Source: [Clostridium] clostridioforme AGR2157 (GTDB lineage Bacteria > Bacillota > Clostridia > Lachnospirales > Lachnospiraceae). From it: a stretch of 57,399 bases of DNA. The DNA lies in the NCBI RefSeq assembly GCF_000424325.1, contig NZ_AUJR01000036.1, positions 1-57,399 of the forward strand. Direction: 5' to 3'. The stretch's first letter is position 1. Every line of letters begins with the position of its first letter. The position numbers and the translations under genes were made by a program. This document shows positions 15,586-25,860 of the stretch, in pieces. The notes under the pieces were generated by a model. It was not told the DNA's origin. It ran no database searches and worked only from the letters and a program-made list of their open reading frames with translations.

Positions 15586-16980
15586 ATGGCTAAGAATACA
15601 ATAGGACAGGAATTACAGGAACAGCTTACATGGGCGTTCCCTCATATTGGAAAGGATAAACCGGAGCAGGCGGGAAAGGCGTTCAAATACTGCGAGGGCT
15701 ATAAGGAATTTCTGGATGCGGGAAAGACCGAGCGGGAGTGTGTGAAGGAAGCTGTAAAGATGCTTAAAAAGGCAGGCTATAAGCCCTTTGACTCCAGGGA
15801 ATCCTATAAGCCTGGTGATAAGGTGTATTATGTGAACCGCGGTAAATCACTGATTGCCACCACATTTGGTAAGAAGCCCCTGGACCAGGGCCTGAGAATC
15901 AACGGAGCTCATATTGATTCCCCCAGGTTGGATTTAAAGCCCAATCCTCTGTACGAGAAGGAGGATATTGCATTCTTCAAAACCCATTATTACGGCGGCA
16001 TCCGCAAATACCAGTGGGGAACCATTCCCCTGGCCATGCACGGCGTGGTGGTGAAGAAAAACGGAGAGACCGTGGAGGTTTCCTTTGGAGAGGATGAGAA
16101 GGAGCCGGTATTCTGCGTGACGGACCTGCTTCCCCATCTGGCTGCCAAGCAGAACGAGCGTCCCTTAAAGGACGGGTTAAAGGGAGAGGAACTGAATATT
16201 GTGGTTGGCTCCCTCCCCTTCCAGGATGAGGAGGTTAAAGAGCCTGTAAAGCTGATGGCTTTAAGCCTTTTAAATGAGAAGTACGGAATTACGGAAAAGG
16301 ACTTTTTCCGCGCTGAGATTGAAATGGTTCCCGCTGTAAAGGCCAGGGACGTTGGTTTTGACGCCAGCATGATAGGCGCTTACGGGCAGGATGACAGGGT
16401 TTGCGCGTATACGGCCCTGACAGCTGAGATAGATGCAAAGAAGCCGGCCCACACCACGGTGACCATTCTGGCTGACAAGGAAGAGATCGGCTCCACCGGC
16501 AACACGGGACTGAATTCGGATTTTGTGCTTCATTACATAGAAGATTTGGCGGAACAGGCAGGTGTCAGCCCAAGGGAAGTGATGAGAAAATCCCTGTGCC
16601 TTTCTTCGGATGTGAACGCTGCATTTGACCCCAGCTTTCCGGATGTGTACGAGGGCCGCAACACAAGCTATATCAACAAAGGCTGTGTGCTGACCAAGTA
16701 TACGGGAGCCAGGGGAAAGTCCGGCTCCAACGATGCCAGCGCCGAGACCATGGCAAAGGTCATTGCCATTATGGAGGAAGAAGGCGTGTATTGGCAGGCC
16801 GGTGAGCTGGGAGCCGTGGATGTGGGCGGCGGCGGTACCATTGCCCAGTTCGTGGCGCACATGGATGTGGATACCGTGGATTTGGGCGTGCCCATCCTTT
16901 CCATGCATTCTCCTTTTGAGCTGGCTTCCAAGCTGGATGTCTATAATACGTATAAGGCGTTTAAGGCATTCTACAAATAG
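15586..16980 (+). CDS. M18-family aminopeptidase
   Basis: A 464-residue cytosolic zinc aminopeptidase of the M18 (aspartyl aminopeptidase) family. Metal- and substrate-binding segments are visible: INGAHIDSPRLDLKPNPL near residue 103, ILADKEEIGSTGNTG near 300 with the catalytic Glu, SSDVNAAFDP near 343, and LSMHSPFELASKLD at the end. The length is normal. ATG 15586 follows CCAGGAGGATAATA. It most likely trims peptides during protein turnover. Confidence 0.9.
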   Translation: MAKNTIGQELQEQLTWAFPHIGKDKPEQAGKAFKYCEGYKEFLDAGKTERECVKEAVKMLKKAGYKPFDSRESYKPGDKVYYVNRGKSLIATTFGKKPLDQGLRINGAHIDSPRLDLKPNPLYEKEDIAFFKTHYYGGIRKYQWGTIPLAMHGVVVKKNGETVEVSFGEDEKEPVFCVTDLLPHLAAKQNERPLKDGLKGEELNIVVGSLPFQDEEVKEPVKLMALSLLNEKYGITEKDFFRAEIEMVPAVKARDVGFDASMIGAYGQDDRVCAYTALTAEIDAKKPAHTTVTILADKEEIGSTGNTGLNSDFVLHYIEDLAEQAGVSPREVMRKSLCLSSDVNAAFDPSFPDVYEGRNTSYINKGCVLTKYTGARGKSGSNDASAETMAKVIAIMEEEGVYWQAGELGAVDVGGGGTIAQFVAHMDVDTVDLGVPILSMHSPFELASKLDVYNTYKAFKAFYK

Positions 16981-17146
16981 TCTGTGGACTGTTGCTTAAA
17001 TTTTCATGAAATTGGTGGAAAGTCTTTTTTTTCACGGACAGGTATGATATAACTATGTACAGCGCACGCTATTTGGGGATGAATGGAAAAATAAGGATAA
17101 TTCAAGGTCCTGCGTGTGAAATCAGGATAGAAAAGGGATATGTAAA

Positions 17147-18316
17147 ATGAAAAAATCAGCACTCATATGTTTATGCGGACTGGTTGCGGCCTCCATCATG
17201 ACAGGCTGCGGGGCCAGCCAGACAGAAGGAAAGGAAAATCTCGGCACAGTTGAGCTGGCAGAGTATAAGGGCGTGAAGGTAAATGTACCGGCTGTTATGG
17301 TAACAGATGCCGAGGTGGAGTCAAAAATCAACCAGGTACTCAGCCAGAATCCTAAAATTGAGGAAGTGGACAGGCCAGCCGCGGAAGGCGACATTGTCAA
17401 CATTGATTATGTGGGAAAACAGGACGGAGTGGAATTCGCAGGCGGCACCGGCGAAGGACAGGACCTGACCCTGGGCTCCGGCAAAATGATCGACGGATTC
17501 GAGGACGGACTGATTGGCACAAAGAAGGGCGATAAGAAGGAACTGAACCTGACGTTCCCGGAGGACTACAGCGAAAAAGCCCTGGCAGGACAGGACGTTG
17601 TATTTGAAGTGACTGTGAATGCTGTAAAGGAAAAGCAGTCAGCCGTACTGGACGACGCATTTGTACAGAGTGTTTCTGATTTCAAGACAGTGGATGAGTA
17701 CAGGGCCAGCGTTAAGGAAGACCTTTTAAAGCAGAAGCAGCAGTCTGCCGACCTTCAGATTCAGCAGTATGTACTTAAGAATGTGGTTGAGAACTCCAAG
17801 TTCAAGCTGAACAGGAATACCCTTTCCAGACGTTATAATGACCGCATCAAGCAGTATGAAGAGCAGGCTAAGATGTACGGCACCAACCTGTCCGGCATGG
17901 CTAAGGCCAATGGCATGGATGTGCCCGGATTACAGGAAGCTGTTTACGCGTCAGTGAAGGATGATGTGAAGAACCAGCTGGTCATCCTTAAGGTTGCCGA
18001 GCTGGAGGGCATTACCCTGGAGGATGCCGACCGTCAGGCATTTGCGGAGTTGAACGGCCAGACCCTCGAGGCCGCAGTGGAATATTTCGGCCAGGAGACC
18101 CTGGATGAAATGGCCCTGAACCAGAAGGTCATGAAGTTCATGGCGGACAACGCAGTCAACGAAGCCCAGGATGCAGCTGCTCCGGCAGAGGAGACAACGG
18201 CCGCAGAAGGGACTGCCGCCGCAGAGGAAACAACGGCAGCGGAAGAGACTGCTGCCGCAGAGGAAACCACAGCTCCGGCAGAAACCACAGCTGCAGAGAC
18301 AACTGCCGCACAGTAA
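17147..18316 (+). CDS. Trigger-factor-like FKBP-type PPIase lipoprotein
   Basis: This 389-residue protein has a lipoprotein signal ending M-T-G-C at Cys21, so it acts outside the membrane, unlike true trigger factor. An FKBP-type prolyl isomerase domain spans about residues 80-165 (GDIVNIDYVGKQDG, LGSGKMIDGFEDGLIG, KKELNLTFPEDY). A helical trigger-factor C-terminal domain follows (about 170-330). The final 45 residues are Ala/Glu/Thr-rich with tandem AAEETTAAE units, perhaps a wall-spanning linker. It probably helps fold secreted proteins. It precedes xpt by 35 bases. Confidence 0.85.
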   Translation: MKKSALICLCGLVAASIMTGCGASQTEGKENLGTVELAEYKGVKVNVPAVMVTDAEVESKINQVLSQNPKIEEVDRPAAEGDIVNIDYVGKQDGVEFAGGTGEGQDLTLGSGKMIDGFEDGLIGTKKGDKKELNLTFPEDYSEKALAGQDVVFEVTVNAVKEKQSAVLDDAFVQSVSDFKTVDEYRASVKEDLLKQKQQSADLQIQQYVLKNVVENSKFKLNRNTLSRRYNDRIKQYEEQAKMYGTNLSGMAKANGMDVPGLQEAVYASVKDDVKNQLVILKVAELEGITLEDADRQAFAELNGQTLEAAVEYFGQETLDEMALNQKVMKFMADNAVNEAQDAAAPAEETTAAEGTAAAEETTAAEETAAAEETTAPAETTAAETTAAQ

Positions 18317-18351
18317 AGAAGGATTGCCAAAAGAAAAAGGAGGACTCGTAC

Positions 18352-18936
18352 ATGCAGATTTTAAAGGACAGGATACGCAAGGACGGCAAGATAAAAGCCG
18401 GAAACGTTCTGAAGGTGGACAGCTTCTTAAACCATCAGATGGACATCAAGCTTTTTGGAGAGATTGGGAAAGAATTCAAGCGCAGGTTCGCCGATGTGGA
18501 GGTCACCAAGATTCTTACCATTGAGGCCTCCGGAATCGGGATTGCATGTATTGTGGCCCAGTATTTTGATGTGCCGGTTGTATTTGCCAAGAAGACGCAG
18601 ACCAAAAATATTGCAGGCGAGGTTTATACCACCAAGGTGGAGTCCTACACCCATGGCAGGGTTTATGATATCATTGTGTCAAAAGAGTTTCTGGGAGCCG
18701 GTGATAAGGTGCTGCTCATTGATGACTTCCTTGCCAATGGAAAGGCTCTGGAGGGCCTGGCTGCCCTTGTACGGGATTCCGGCGCTGAGCTGGTAGGCGC
18801 GGGCATTGTCATCGAGAAGGGATTCCAGGTAGGCGGAGACCTGCTGCGTTCAGAGGGAATCCGGCTGGAGTCACTGGCAATCGTGGAGAGCATGGACGAG
18901 GAAGCACAGACCATTGTGTTCAGAGATGATGAATAA
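18352..18936 (+). CDS. xpt: Xanthine phosphoribosyltransferase
   Basis: A 194-residue purine-salvage enzyme that makes XMP from xanthine and PRPP. The PRPP-binding motif is VLLIDDFLANGKAL near residue 121. The opening LKDRIRKDG and FLNHQMDIKL near residue 25 are characteristic of Xpt. ATG 18352 follows AAAAGGAGGACTCGTAC. Xpt genes often follow a purine riboswitch; only 35 bases separate it from the previous gene and none is visible. A uracil/xanthine-type permease is encoded at 32761, away from it. Confidence 0.93.
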   Translation: MQILKDRIRKDGKIKAGNVLKVDSFLNHQMDIKLFGEIGKEFKRRFADVEVTKILTIEASGIGIACIVAQYFDVPVVFAKKTQTKNIAGEVYTTKVESYTHGRVYDIIVSKEFLGAGDKVLLIDDFLANGKALEGLAALVRDSGAELVGAGIVIEKGFQVGGDLLRSEGIRLESLAIVESMDEEAQTIVFRDDE

Positions 18937-19723
18937 GAAAACGAAAGCTTTATTTTATGATATTGACGGAACCCTCCTGTCTGAGAAAACAGGCCGGGTT
19001 CCCGAAAGTGCGGTACAGGCGCTGAAGGAGGCGCGGGCAAAGGGACATCTGGTGTTCATCAATACAGGCCGTGTATATGCCCATCTGGGTGAAATTAAGA
19101 AGCTGGTGGAAGCAGACGGATATCTGTGCGGCTGCGGGACATATATCCTTGCGGAGGGCAGGGTAATGTACAGCTACCACATTCCTCATGAGAGAGGGCT
19201 GGATATCAAGAGCCATATTGATGCGTGCGGACTGGACGGAGCCCTTGAAGCGTCGGACGGAATCCACATTCACAGGTCACAGTCACCTATTCCAAGGGTG
19301 GAGCAGCTGAAGGCGTCGCTCAGGCGTTCGGGCTGTCTGTCTGAATATGACTGGGAAGACGACTGCTATGACTATGATAAGTTTTATCTTATCTCGGATG
19401 AAAACAGCAGGCCCAAGGAGCTTTTTGGACGGCTCAGGGACATGGAAATCATAGACCGGGGAAACGGGGAATATGAATGTGTGCCCAGAGGACATTCCAA
19501 GGCAACTGCCATTGATTTGGTATTGAAGCATTATGGCATCTCTCTGGATGACGCCTATGTGTTCGGTGACAGCGGCAATGACCTTGCCATGTTCCGCTAC
19601 GCAAGGAACTGTATCCTGATGGGAAAGCATGACGAGGTGCTGGAGCCCTACGCGACGTTCGAGACAAAGGATGTGGAGGAGGACGGAATCGCGTATGCCA
19701 TGAAGGAACTGGGCATAATATAA
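18926..19723 (+). CDS. Cof-type HAD-superfamily phosphatase
   Basis: A 265-residue HAD hydrolase of the Cof/IIB group. Motif I is FYDIDGTLLS near residue 8 (nucleophile Asp), motif II is FINTGR, and motifs III/IV are GHSKATAIDLVL and VFGDSGNDLAMF near 213. The start is one of two ATGs at 18926 and 18929, inside the last codons of xpt, so translation is probably coupled. Substrates are likely small sugar or nucleotide phosphates and cannot be specified. Confidence 0.85.
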   Translation: MMNKKTKALFYDIDGTLLSEKTGRVPESAVQALKEARAKGHLVFINTGRVYAHLGEIKKLVEADGYLCGCGTYILAEGRVMYSYHIPHERGLDIKSHIDACGLDGALEASDGIHIHRSQSPIPRVEQLKASLRRSGCLSEYDWEDDCYDYDKFYLISDENSRPKELFGRLRDMEIIDRGNGEYECVPRGHSKATAIDLVLKHYGISLDDAYVFGDSGNDLAMFRYARNCILMGKHDEVLEPYATFETKDVEEDGIAYAMKELGII

Positions 19724-19757
19724 CACAGCGATAGTTAATACGGAAAGAGCAGACTGC

Positions 19758-21317
19758 ATGAAGAGAAAGACCTGGATGATAAGTGCCCTGATGTATGCCA
19801 TGGTATTTATGGCATGCTTTGGGGTACTGCACGTTTTAAAGACTTTAATGGAGCCTTCAGGGCCTGTATCGGTTGAGAGCAGCGGGGTGCCTGAGGGCAC
19901 CCGGGAAGCGGAAACAGGGGAGGAATGGGAGGAGCAGGCCGGGCCTGCATTGGCTACGGATTCCCAGGCCCGGGAACCCCAGGATGAAGTAATCAGGCAG
20001 GAGGGCTATAAGGAGTGGAAGAAGAAATTCACCGGTATGTGGAGCCCTCCGGCAGCCCCGGAGGAGCCCTACATACCGCCCAAGCTGATCCTGGCAACAG
20101 ACCTTCACTATCAAAGCGCTTTAGCCGGGGACGGCGGGGAAGCTTTCCGGCTGTTCGTGGAGCGGTGCGACGGAAAGGTGGTCCAGTATCTGCCTGAGCT
20201 TTTGGAAGCATTTCTGGACGAGGTCATAAAGGAGCGGCCCTCTGCCCTGGTTCTCAGCGGCGATATTACCATGAACGGGGAGCGAATGAACCATGGGGAG
20301 CTGGCGGCAAGACTCAAGCGGGTCCAGGACGCCGGCATACAGGTCCTGGTGATACCGGGAAACCATGATATCAATAACCACGACGCTGCGGTATACTACG
20401 GCGCCCGGAAAGAGCCGGCTCCCTATATTGACGGACCTGAATTCCATGAGATTTACCATGAATACGGTTATGACCAGGCATTGGGCCGGGACAGCAGCTC
20501 ACTGAGCTATGTCTATGCCCTGGATGACAGAAACTGGCTCCTGATGCTGGACTCCTGTCAATATGAGCCGGATAACAGGGTGGAGGGAAGGCTGAAAGAC
20601 AGCACCATGGCCTGGGCCGATGAACAGCTGGCCAGGGCAAAGGAGGAGGGCGTGTTTGTGATACCCATTGCCCACCATAATCTGTTGGCCCAGAGCAGGA
20701 TGTATACCACCCAGTGCGCCATGGACAACAATGGGGAGGTGATTTCCCTTCTTCAGAAATATGAGCTCCCGCTTTTTTTCAGCGGACATCTGCATGTGCA
20801 GCGCATACGCAAGCATAAGAGCGGGCCCGGAGTTCCGGAAGGAAATTACGGCATACAGGAAATCGTGACAGATGCCCTCAGCATACCGCCCTGCCAGTAT
20901 GGAGAGGTGTTATGGGAGGAGGACGGAAGTATTTCCTATGCCACCAGAGCCGTGGATGTGTCGGCCTGGGCCCGGAAAAACGGAAGCACCAATCCGGACC
21001 TGCTGGATTTTGAGGACTGGTCCTACCGATACATACAAAAGCTGATCAGTGACCAGATAAGGGGCGTTGTGAAGAACCTGGGAGCAGACGTGGAACATTC
21101 CATGGCAGCTACATATGCGGGGGTATACATTGATTACTATGCAGGACGGGAAATTGACGTCAAGGGCATAAAGAGCACCAAGGGATACCGGTTCTGGGAG
21201 AGGAACATGCCGGACAGCTATCTGATTCGGGAGCTGGATGCCATGATTGCTGATTCGGACAGGGACAATAACTATTTCCTGCTTCCGGAGGAGGAAGGGT
21301 GGCTGACCGGAGATTAG
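19758..21317 (+). CDS. Membrane-anchored calcineurin-like phosphoesterase
   Basis: A 519-residue protein with an N-terminal signal or anchor helix (residues 7-27). Metallophosphatase motifs are in order: LATDLHYQSA (D-x-H), LVLSGDITMNGE (GD-x-x), VIPGNHDINNHD (GNHD), and FSGHLHVQRI (GHxH). A Glu-rich linker separates helix and catalytic domain. It is probably extracellular and acts on phosphodiesters such as nucleotides or teichoic-acid parts, though the substrate is unknown. ATG 19758 has a modest ribosome site. Confidence 0.85.
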   Translation: MKRKTWMISALMYAMVFMACFGVLHVLKTLMEPSGPVSVESSGVPEGTREAETGEEWEEQAGPALATDSQAREPQDEVIRQEGYKEWKKKFTGMWSPPAAPEEPYIPPKLILATDLHYQSALAGDGGEAFRLFVERCDGKVVQYLPELLEAFLDEVIKERPSALVLSGDITMNGERMNHGELAARLKRVQDAGIQVLVIPGNHDINNHDAAVYYGARKEPAPYIDGPEFHEIYHEYGYDQALGRDSSSLSYVYALDDRNWLLMLDSCQYEPDNRVEGRLKDSTMAWADEQLARAKEEGVFVIPIAHHNLLAQSRMYTTQCAMDNNGEVISLLQKYELPLFFSGHLHVQRIRKHKSGPGVPEGNYGIQEIVTDALSIPPCQYGEVLWEEDGSISYATRAVDVSAWARKNGSTNPDLLDFEDWSYRYIQKLISDQIRGVVKNLGADVEHSMAATYAGVYIDYYAGREIDVKGIKSTKGYRFWERNMPDSYLIRELDAMIADSDRDNNYFLLPEEEGWLTGD

Positions 21318-21418
21318 GCAGGGAGTATGGACGGGAGATTAGGCGTTAAATCAACTGGCGGTAAACCGTCCGGGATGTTACAATAGGCGTATACCATAAT
21401 ATGTAAGGAGGGCCTGCT

Positions 21419-23413
21419 GTGAATAGAGGAATGTGGAAAAGGAATCTGAGGCGCGGGGCAGCGCTGGCCCTGACTTTGGTCATGTCCCTGTCCATTGCCG
21501 CCTGCGGCGCGGCTCAGGAAAGATTGGCTGCCCAGGCAGCGGGAAATGCCGGCGGGGCCGGTGTGAAGGTCCATGAAGCCGTACCCTATTCCCAGAGGCC
21601 ATACGAGCATTATGACCCGGCCGTCATGGAACAGGCCATGGCTGACTTTGAACAGGCCTGTGCCGTTGAAGGCCGGGATGAGGAAGTGCTGAGGCTCTAC
21701 GATGCCATTGTGGATGAGTATGACCGTCTGGCTACCCTGACTTATATGGCCCAGCTGAAATATGACGCAGATGTGTCGGATGAGCAGGCTGCCGCAGAGC
21801 AGGCATATACCACGGACATCTATTCCGAGATGGGGGATAAGGCCGCGGCCTGCCTTAAGAAGGGCATGAACTCATCCTATAAAGAAGTCCTGACGGATAA
21901 GATGGGGATTGAAAATGCGCCCTACATCGAATATTACAGGGAAAATACAGGGGAGCTGACCGAACTGAACCGGAAGGAGCAGGAGCTTCTCAGGGAGTAT
22001 GACAAACTGGCTGCCGGTGATTTTACGGTGGAGCTGGAGGGCGGACAGTGGAGCTACAGCCGGCTGGAACGGGAACCGGACTTTGACGACGGGCAGTACG
22101 CAGAGATAGAGGATGCATTGGTCAGGGAAAAGAACCGGGTGCTGGGCAGCAAGTTCCGGGAACTGGTTCAGGTGCGCCGCCGGATAGCGGAGCTTAAGGG
22201 CTATGATAACTACGCCCAGTATTGTTTTGAGGCTGTTTACGGAAGGGACTATACCCTTCAGGATGCAGAGGGGCTTTGTTCGGATGTAAAGACCAGTATT
22301 GTTTCCCTGAATAATGACATCTGGCATATGGATGTGGCCCAGGAATCCTATGACTCCCTGGACCTTATGGAAGAGAGTTCCACAGAGGATATACTGGCCT
22401 GTGTGGGAAGAACGGTCAAGTCGGTGAATCCTGAGCTGGGTGAGATTTTCCGGTATATGCAGGACAATGAGCTGTATGATATCCGGTCAGGGGAAGACGG
22501 ACAGGACCGGGTGGATAATAATTATACCGTAGGGTTCCCAAGCTATGGAGACGCATTTATTTTCATCAACAGAAACCACACATTTACGGATTACCAGTCC
22601 CTGATTCATGAATTCGGGCATTTCAGCTCCTATTATTATAATTCGGTGCCTGAGCTGTTCCAGGGTTACAGTGTGGATGTGTGCGAGGTCCAGTCACAGG
22701 GATTGGAGATGCTGGCCAACCAGTATGCGGGGGATATGTTCGGCGAAGGGGCAGAGGCCTTTGAGTTTGAGTCCGTTACGGATATGCTGTATGTGACAAT
22801 TATGTCCTGCATGCTGCAGGAATTTGAGGAAGCTGTTTACATGGAGCCGGACATGAGTCTGGAGGACATGAACCGCACATTCAAAGAGATACAGGATTCC
22901 TATCATGGATGGTATTATGATGTCTACGATGAGGGTGTGTGCTATGACTGGGTGGATGTGTCCCATTTGTTTTACAGCCCCCTGTACTATATGGGATATG
23001 GAACCTCGGCGCTGTCGGCCCTTGACCTCTGGACCATGTCCAGGAGCGACTGGGACGGCGCTGTGGATACCTACATGGGACTTTTGCATGAAGGTCTGGA
23101 TGCACCTTATTGCGGCACCATGAACCGCTGCGGGCTGCGGGATGTGTTTGACAGCAGGGAACTGGAATCCCTGGCCGGGGATGTGCGCAGGCTCCAGGGA
23201 CTGGAGCAGGATGGTGAGGGATCCGAAGTTCCGTCACAGGAGGACGCGGGCCAGGCAGGAACGGACCTTGAGGGAAGTTCTGACAGCGGATTAAGGGTTG
23301 TAGGCCTTCTGGTGCTGGCAGGCATCTGTGTCATCCTTATATTTCAGGTTATGATTTTATGCACCGGGTTTGTAATCATCTGGCTGATTGTCAGGAAGAA
23401 GAGAGAAGAGTAA
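21419..23413 (+). CDS. M3-family metallopeptidase, lipoprotein with C-terminal membrane helix
   Basis: A 664-residue oligoendopeptidase-F-like protein. The signal ends near S-I-A-A-C at Cys24 (lipobox-like). The zinc motif HEFGH lies near residue 396 in SLIHEFGHFSSYYYN, with the family's downstream Glu region EVQSQGLEML. The last 30 residues form a membrane helix followed by RKKREE, so the protein may be tethered at both ends, which is unusual for M3 enzymes that are normally cytosolic. The start is GTG 21419 after GGAGGGCCTGCT. It likely degrades peptides outside the cell. Convergent with the M13 gene. Confidence 0.85.
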   Translation: MNRGMWKRNLRRGAALALTLVMSLSIAACGAAQERLAAQAAGNAGGAGVKVHEAVPYSQRPYEHYDPAVMEQAMADFEQACAVEGRDEEVLRLYDAIVDEYDRLATLTYMAQLKYDADVSDEQAAAEQAYTTDIYSEMGDKAAACLKKGMNSSYKEVLTDKMGIENAPYIEYYRENTGELTELNRKEQELLREYDKLAAGDFTVELEGGQWSYSRLEREPDFDDGQYAEIEDALVREKNRVLGSKFRELVQVRRRIAELKGYDNYAQYCFEAVYGRDYTLQDAEGLCSDVKTSIVSLNNDIWHMDVAQESYDSLDLMEESSTEDILACVGRTVKSVNPELGEIFRYMQDNELYDIRSGEDGQDRVDNNYTVGFPSYGDAFIFINRNHTFTDYQSLIHEFGHFSSYYYNSVPELFQGYSVDVCEVQSQGLEMLANQYAGDMFGEGAEAFEFESVTDMLYVTIMSCMLQEFEEAVYMEPDMSLEDMNRTFKEIQDSYHGWYYDVYDEGVCYDWVDVSHLFYSPLYYMGYGTSALSALDLWTMSRSDWDGAVDTYMGLLHEGLDAPYCGTMNRCGLRDVFDSRELESLAGDVRRLQGLEQDGEGSEVPSQEDAGQAGTDLEGSSDSGLRVVGLLVLAGICVILIFQVMILCTGFVIIWLIVRKKREE

Positions 23414-23425
23414 TAATGGCAATAC

Positions 23426-23457
23426 AGAGTCCGGGAGGCAGCTGCTTCCCGGACTCT
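23426..23457. terminator. Shared terminator of convergent M3 and M13 peptidase genes
   Basis: AGAGTCCGGGA and TCCCGGACTCT form an 11-pair stem around a GC-rich loop (AGAGTCC at 23426, GGACTCT ending 23457), with TTTT shortly after on the plus strand. It lies between two converging stop codons. Confidence 0.7.
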
Positions 23458-23483
23458 GACATTTTGGATATATGAAAATATTT

Positions 23484-25631
23484 CTACCAGATATGGGGCC
23501 TGTCCTCCGGCCTGCGGTACATCCCGTCGCCCTCCTTGACTCCAAAGGCAGTATAAAAGTCATCGGTGGCGGACAGTACGGCATTTACCCTGGTGATGCC
23601 AGGGGAATGTGTATCATTGGTCATGATGTAGGAAAGGTATTCATCCCTGTATTTTGTGGCCCATATGACACCATAGGCATGGTACAGCTCCTTCAGGTCA
23701 TATCCCTTTTCCCTGGCTATTTCTGTTATGCAGGAAACGCCGCCCAGGTCGGCGATATTTTCCGTAACGCTCAGTGTACCGTTTACCTGGATGCCGTTTA
23801 CTTCCATGGTATCATAGTAGTCAATGACCTTTTGGGCCAGTTCCCTGAAACGCTGTTTATCCTGGGCAGTCCACCAATCCCGCAGGTTTCCCTTTTCATC
23901 ATACTGGGAACCGCTTGTGTCAAATGCATGGGTGATTTCGTGGCCGATGACAGCACCGATGCCTCCCAGGTTGGCCACAGGCTCTGCCTCCGGGTCATAA
24001 AACGGGGCCTGAAGGATTCCGGCCGGAAACACGATTTCGTTGTTTCCGGGGTTATAATAGGCATTGACTGTCTGGGGCGTCATGCCCCATTCATTCCGGT
24101 CCACCGGGTCGTGTCTGGTCTTAAAGGAGTAGTCCTGGGATGCCTTCAGGATTTCCATGATATTGTCAATGTAGACGCCGCCCTCGTCCGGGGATTTCAG
24201 TACCAGGCTGTATTTGTCCTGGGGCCATTGGTCGGGATAACCAACCTTGACTGTAATGGCTTTCAGTTTTTTCCTTGCCTCCTGACGGGTGGATTCTGTC
24301 ATCCATTCCATATGGGCAAGGCGGTTGTCGTATACATCTATGATTTGACGGATGATGGAAGCCACATCCTGTTTGGCGTCCTCGTTAAAATAGGTTTCAC
24401 AGAATACACGGCCGCACTGGAAACCAAGTTTTTCCTGGACTGTTTCAGACACGGTCCTCTCAAAATCCTTTTTCTTTTCTATACCGCCTGCCGCTGTCTG
24501 ATACTCCTGGGCAGCAGCCAGGGAAGCGGTGTCTGTCATCATGGACAGATCCGAATAGAGACAGGTTTTGACATATTCTTTCAGGAGAGGTAGGTTTTCT
24601 TCCTTCAGATAGCTTCCAAGCTTCCTGCAGGCATCCGGCTGGGAGACAACTGTCTTTTCACCTTCCAGTATGCCGAATATGCTGTTTAGAAGGCTGAAGG
24701 GCAGGGCGCCGGAATACAGGTTTGCTGCCTCGCCGGCTGTGCAGACATTGTATGTTTTTTCCGCGTCATAGACCTCCTCTATCTTAAGGGTGGAGGATGC
24801 CAGTTCCTTCATCATATCCGTTACCCGGGCTACGGTGGCCGCAGCTTCCTCCGGGCTCAGGCCGTTGTTTTCGTGAAGCTTTGTGAGATATTTTTTGTAT
24901 TCCTCCACCCGCTTCTGGTTGGATGCATCTTCGGAGAACCAGACTTCCCTCCTGAGACCGGAATCCGGCTGCGAGAGATAGAGGACCTTTACCGAGGAGT
25001 CCTCACTGTCCCCTTCATAATACCAGCCCATAAGGCTCAACAGGCCGGTATCCCTCTGGAACTGAAGGCATGCCTTCAGAAGCTCAGATACAGAGTCCGC
25101 TGAATCTATTTCCTTTAAAAATGCTCCGGCTGTACGGCCGTATCCTTCCCTGTCCCTGGTCTCCCGGTCCAGCCCGGTCAAATTCAGCGCGCGTATGTTG
25201 TACAGGTCGCTTCCCGCTTCCTGACCTGCCTGGCCTGCTTCGGATGAAGCCTGGCGAATCAGGTCATGTACCTTGGAATAATTGTCCTCCCGCGCCTTCC
25301 TGAACCAGCTCATATCGGCCTGTTCAGCCGGAATCTCCCAGCTTTCCAGTGTGTCATGGTTTACCGCATCATAGAAATCATCCACATAGGCTGCCGGGCC
25401 TTCGCCGGTTTGGCCGCCGTTGGGCTGCTTTAGGCTTTCAGGCTGGTTAACTGCCGGGCCGGCTGTGATTTCAGCCTGGCTTTCCGGTTCTGTATCTGTC
25501 CGGCCTGCACCGGAGCATCCGGTGACAGCCATGGCGGCTGCCAGTACCGCGGCTGTGAACGCCAGGGCTGTCCGGGTTGAGGCTGCCCGGGCTTCGGTGA
25601 TTCGTGCCGCCAGGCTTTTTCTTTTTTTCAT
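23484..25631 (-). CDS. M13-family (neprilysin/PepO-like) metalloendopeptidase lipoprotein
   Basis: A 715-residue secreted zinc endopeptidase. The lipobox A-V-T-G-C follows a long hydrophobic signal near residue 40. Zinc motif HEITH occurs in IGAVIGHEITHAFD, followed by ENIADLGGVS with the third ligand and NAYYNPGNNEIVFPAGIL upstream, all diagnostic of M13. Length is normal. Start ATG 25631 follows AAGGAGGAATTAATA; a longer reading to 25763 has no ribosome site. With the M3 and DUF3810 proteins nearby it may form a peptide-processing set at the cell surface. Confidence 0.9.
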   Translation of the reverse strand: MKKRKSLAARITEARAASTRTALAFTAAVLAAAMAVTGCSGAGRTDTEPESQAEITAGPAVNQPESLKQPNGGQTGEGPAAYVDDFYDAVNHDTLESWEIPAEQADMSWFRKAREDNYSKVHDLIRQASSEAGQAGQEAGSDLYNIRALNLTGLDRETRDREGYGRTAGAFLKEIDSADSVSELLKACLQFQRDTGLLSLMGWYYEGDSEDSSVKVLYLSQPDSGLRREVWFSEDASNQKRVEEYKKYLTKLHENNGLSPEEAAATVARVTDMMKELASSTLKIEEVYDAEKTYNVCTAGEAANLYSGALPFSLLNSIFGILEGEKTVVSQPDACRKLGSYLKEENLPLLKEYVKTCLYSDLSMMTDTASLAAAQEYQTAAGGIEKKKDFERTVSETVQEKLGFQCGRVFCETYFNEDAKQDVASIIRQIIDVYDNRLAHMEWMTESTRQEARKKLKAITVKVGYPDQWPQDKYSLVLKSPDEGGVYIDNIMEILKASQDYSFKTRHDPVDRNEWGMTPQTVNAYYNPGNNEIVFPAGILQAPFYDPEAEPVANLGGIGAVIGHEITHAFDTSGSQYDEKGNLRDWWTAQDKQRFRELAQKVIDYYDTMEVNGIQVNGTLSVTENIADLGGVSCITEIAREKGYDLKELYHAYGVIWATKYRDEYLSYIMTNDTHSPGITRVNAVLSATDDFYTAFGVKEGDGMYRRPEDRPHIW

Positions 25632-25860
25632 TATTAATTCCTCCTTGATTGCTTGATTACAGAGCGTGTTTGAAAATTGCTTAAGTCCTGCCCTGTATGA
25701 ATAACAGAGCGGGCAGAGTACCAAACATCTGCCACAGCATTTAATATACCCTGGTAAATGCAATGATATAAAAGCTCCGTGGGGACGGAGGCCGGGTGGG
25801 ATTTTGGGGTTATTCCGGGATTGACATTTTGCCGGGTTACGGCCGGTGATATGGGCCAGA

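Noticed and set aside
18317-18351. Purine riboswitch before xpt
   Set aside because: Only 35 bases separate the genes, too short for the aptamer.
25687-25720. Terminator between the M13 and DUF3810 genes
   Set aside because: CTGCCC and GGGCAG can pair, but the loop is 17 bases and no T-run follows on either strand.
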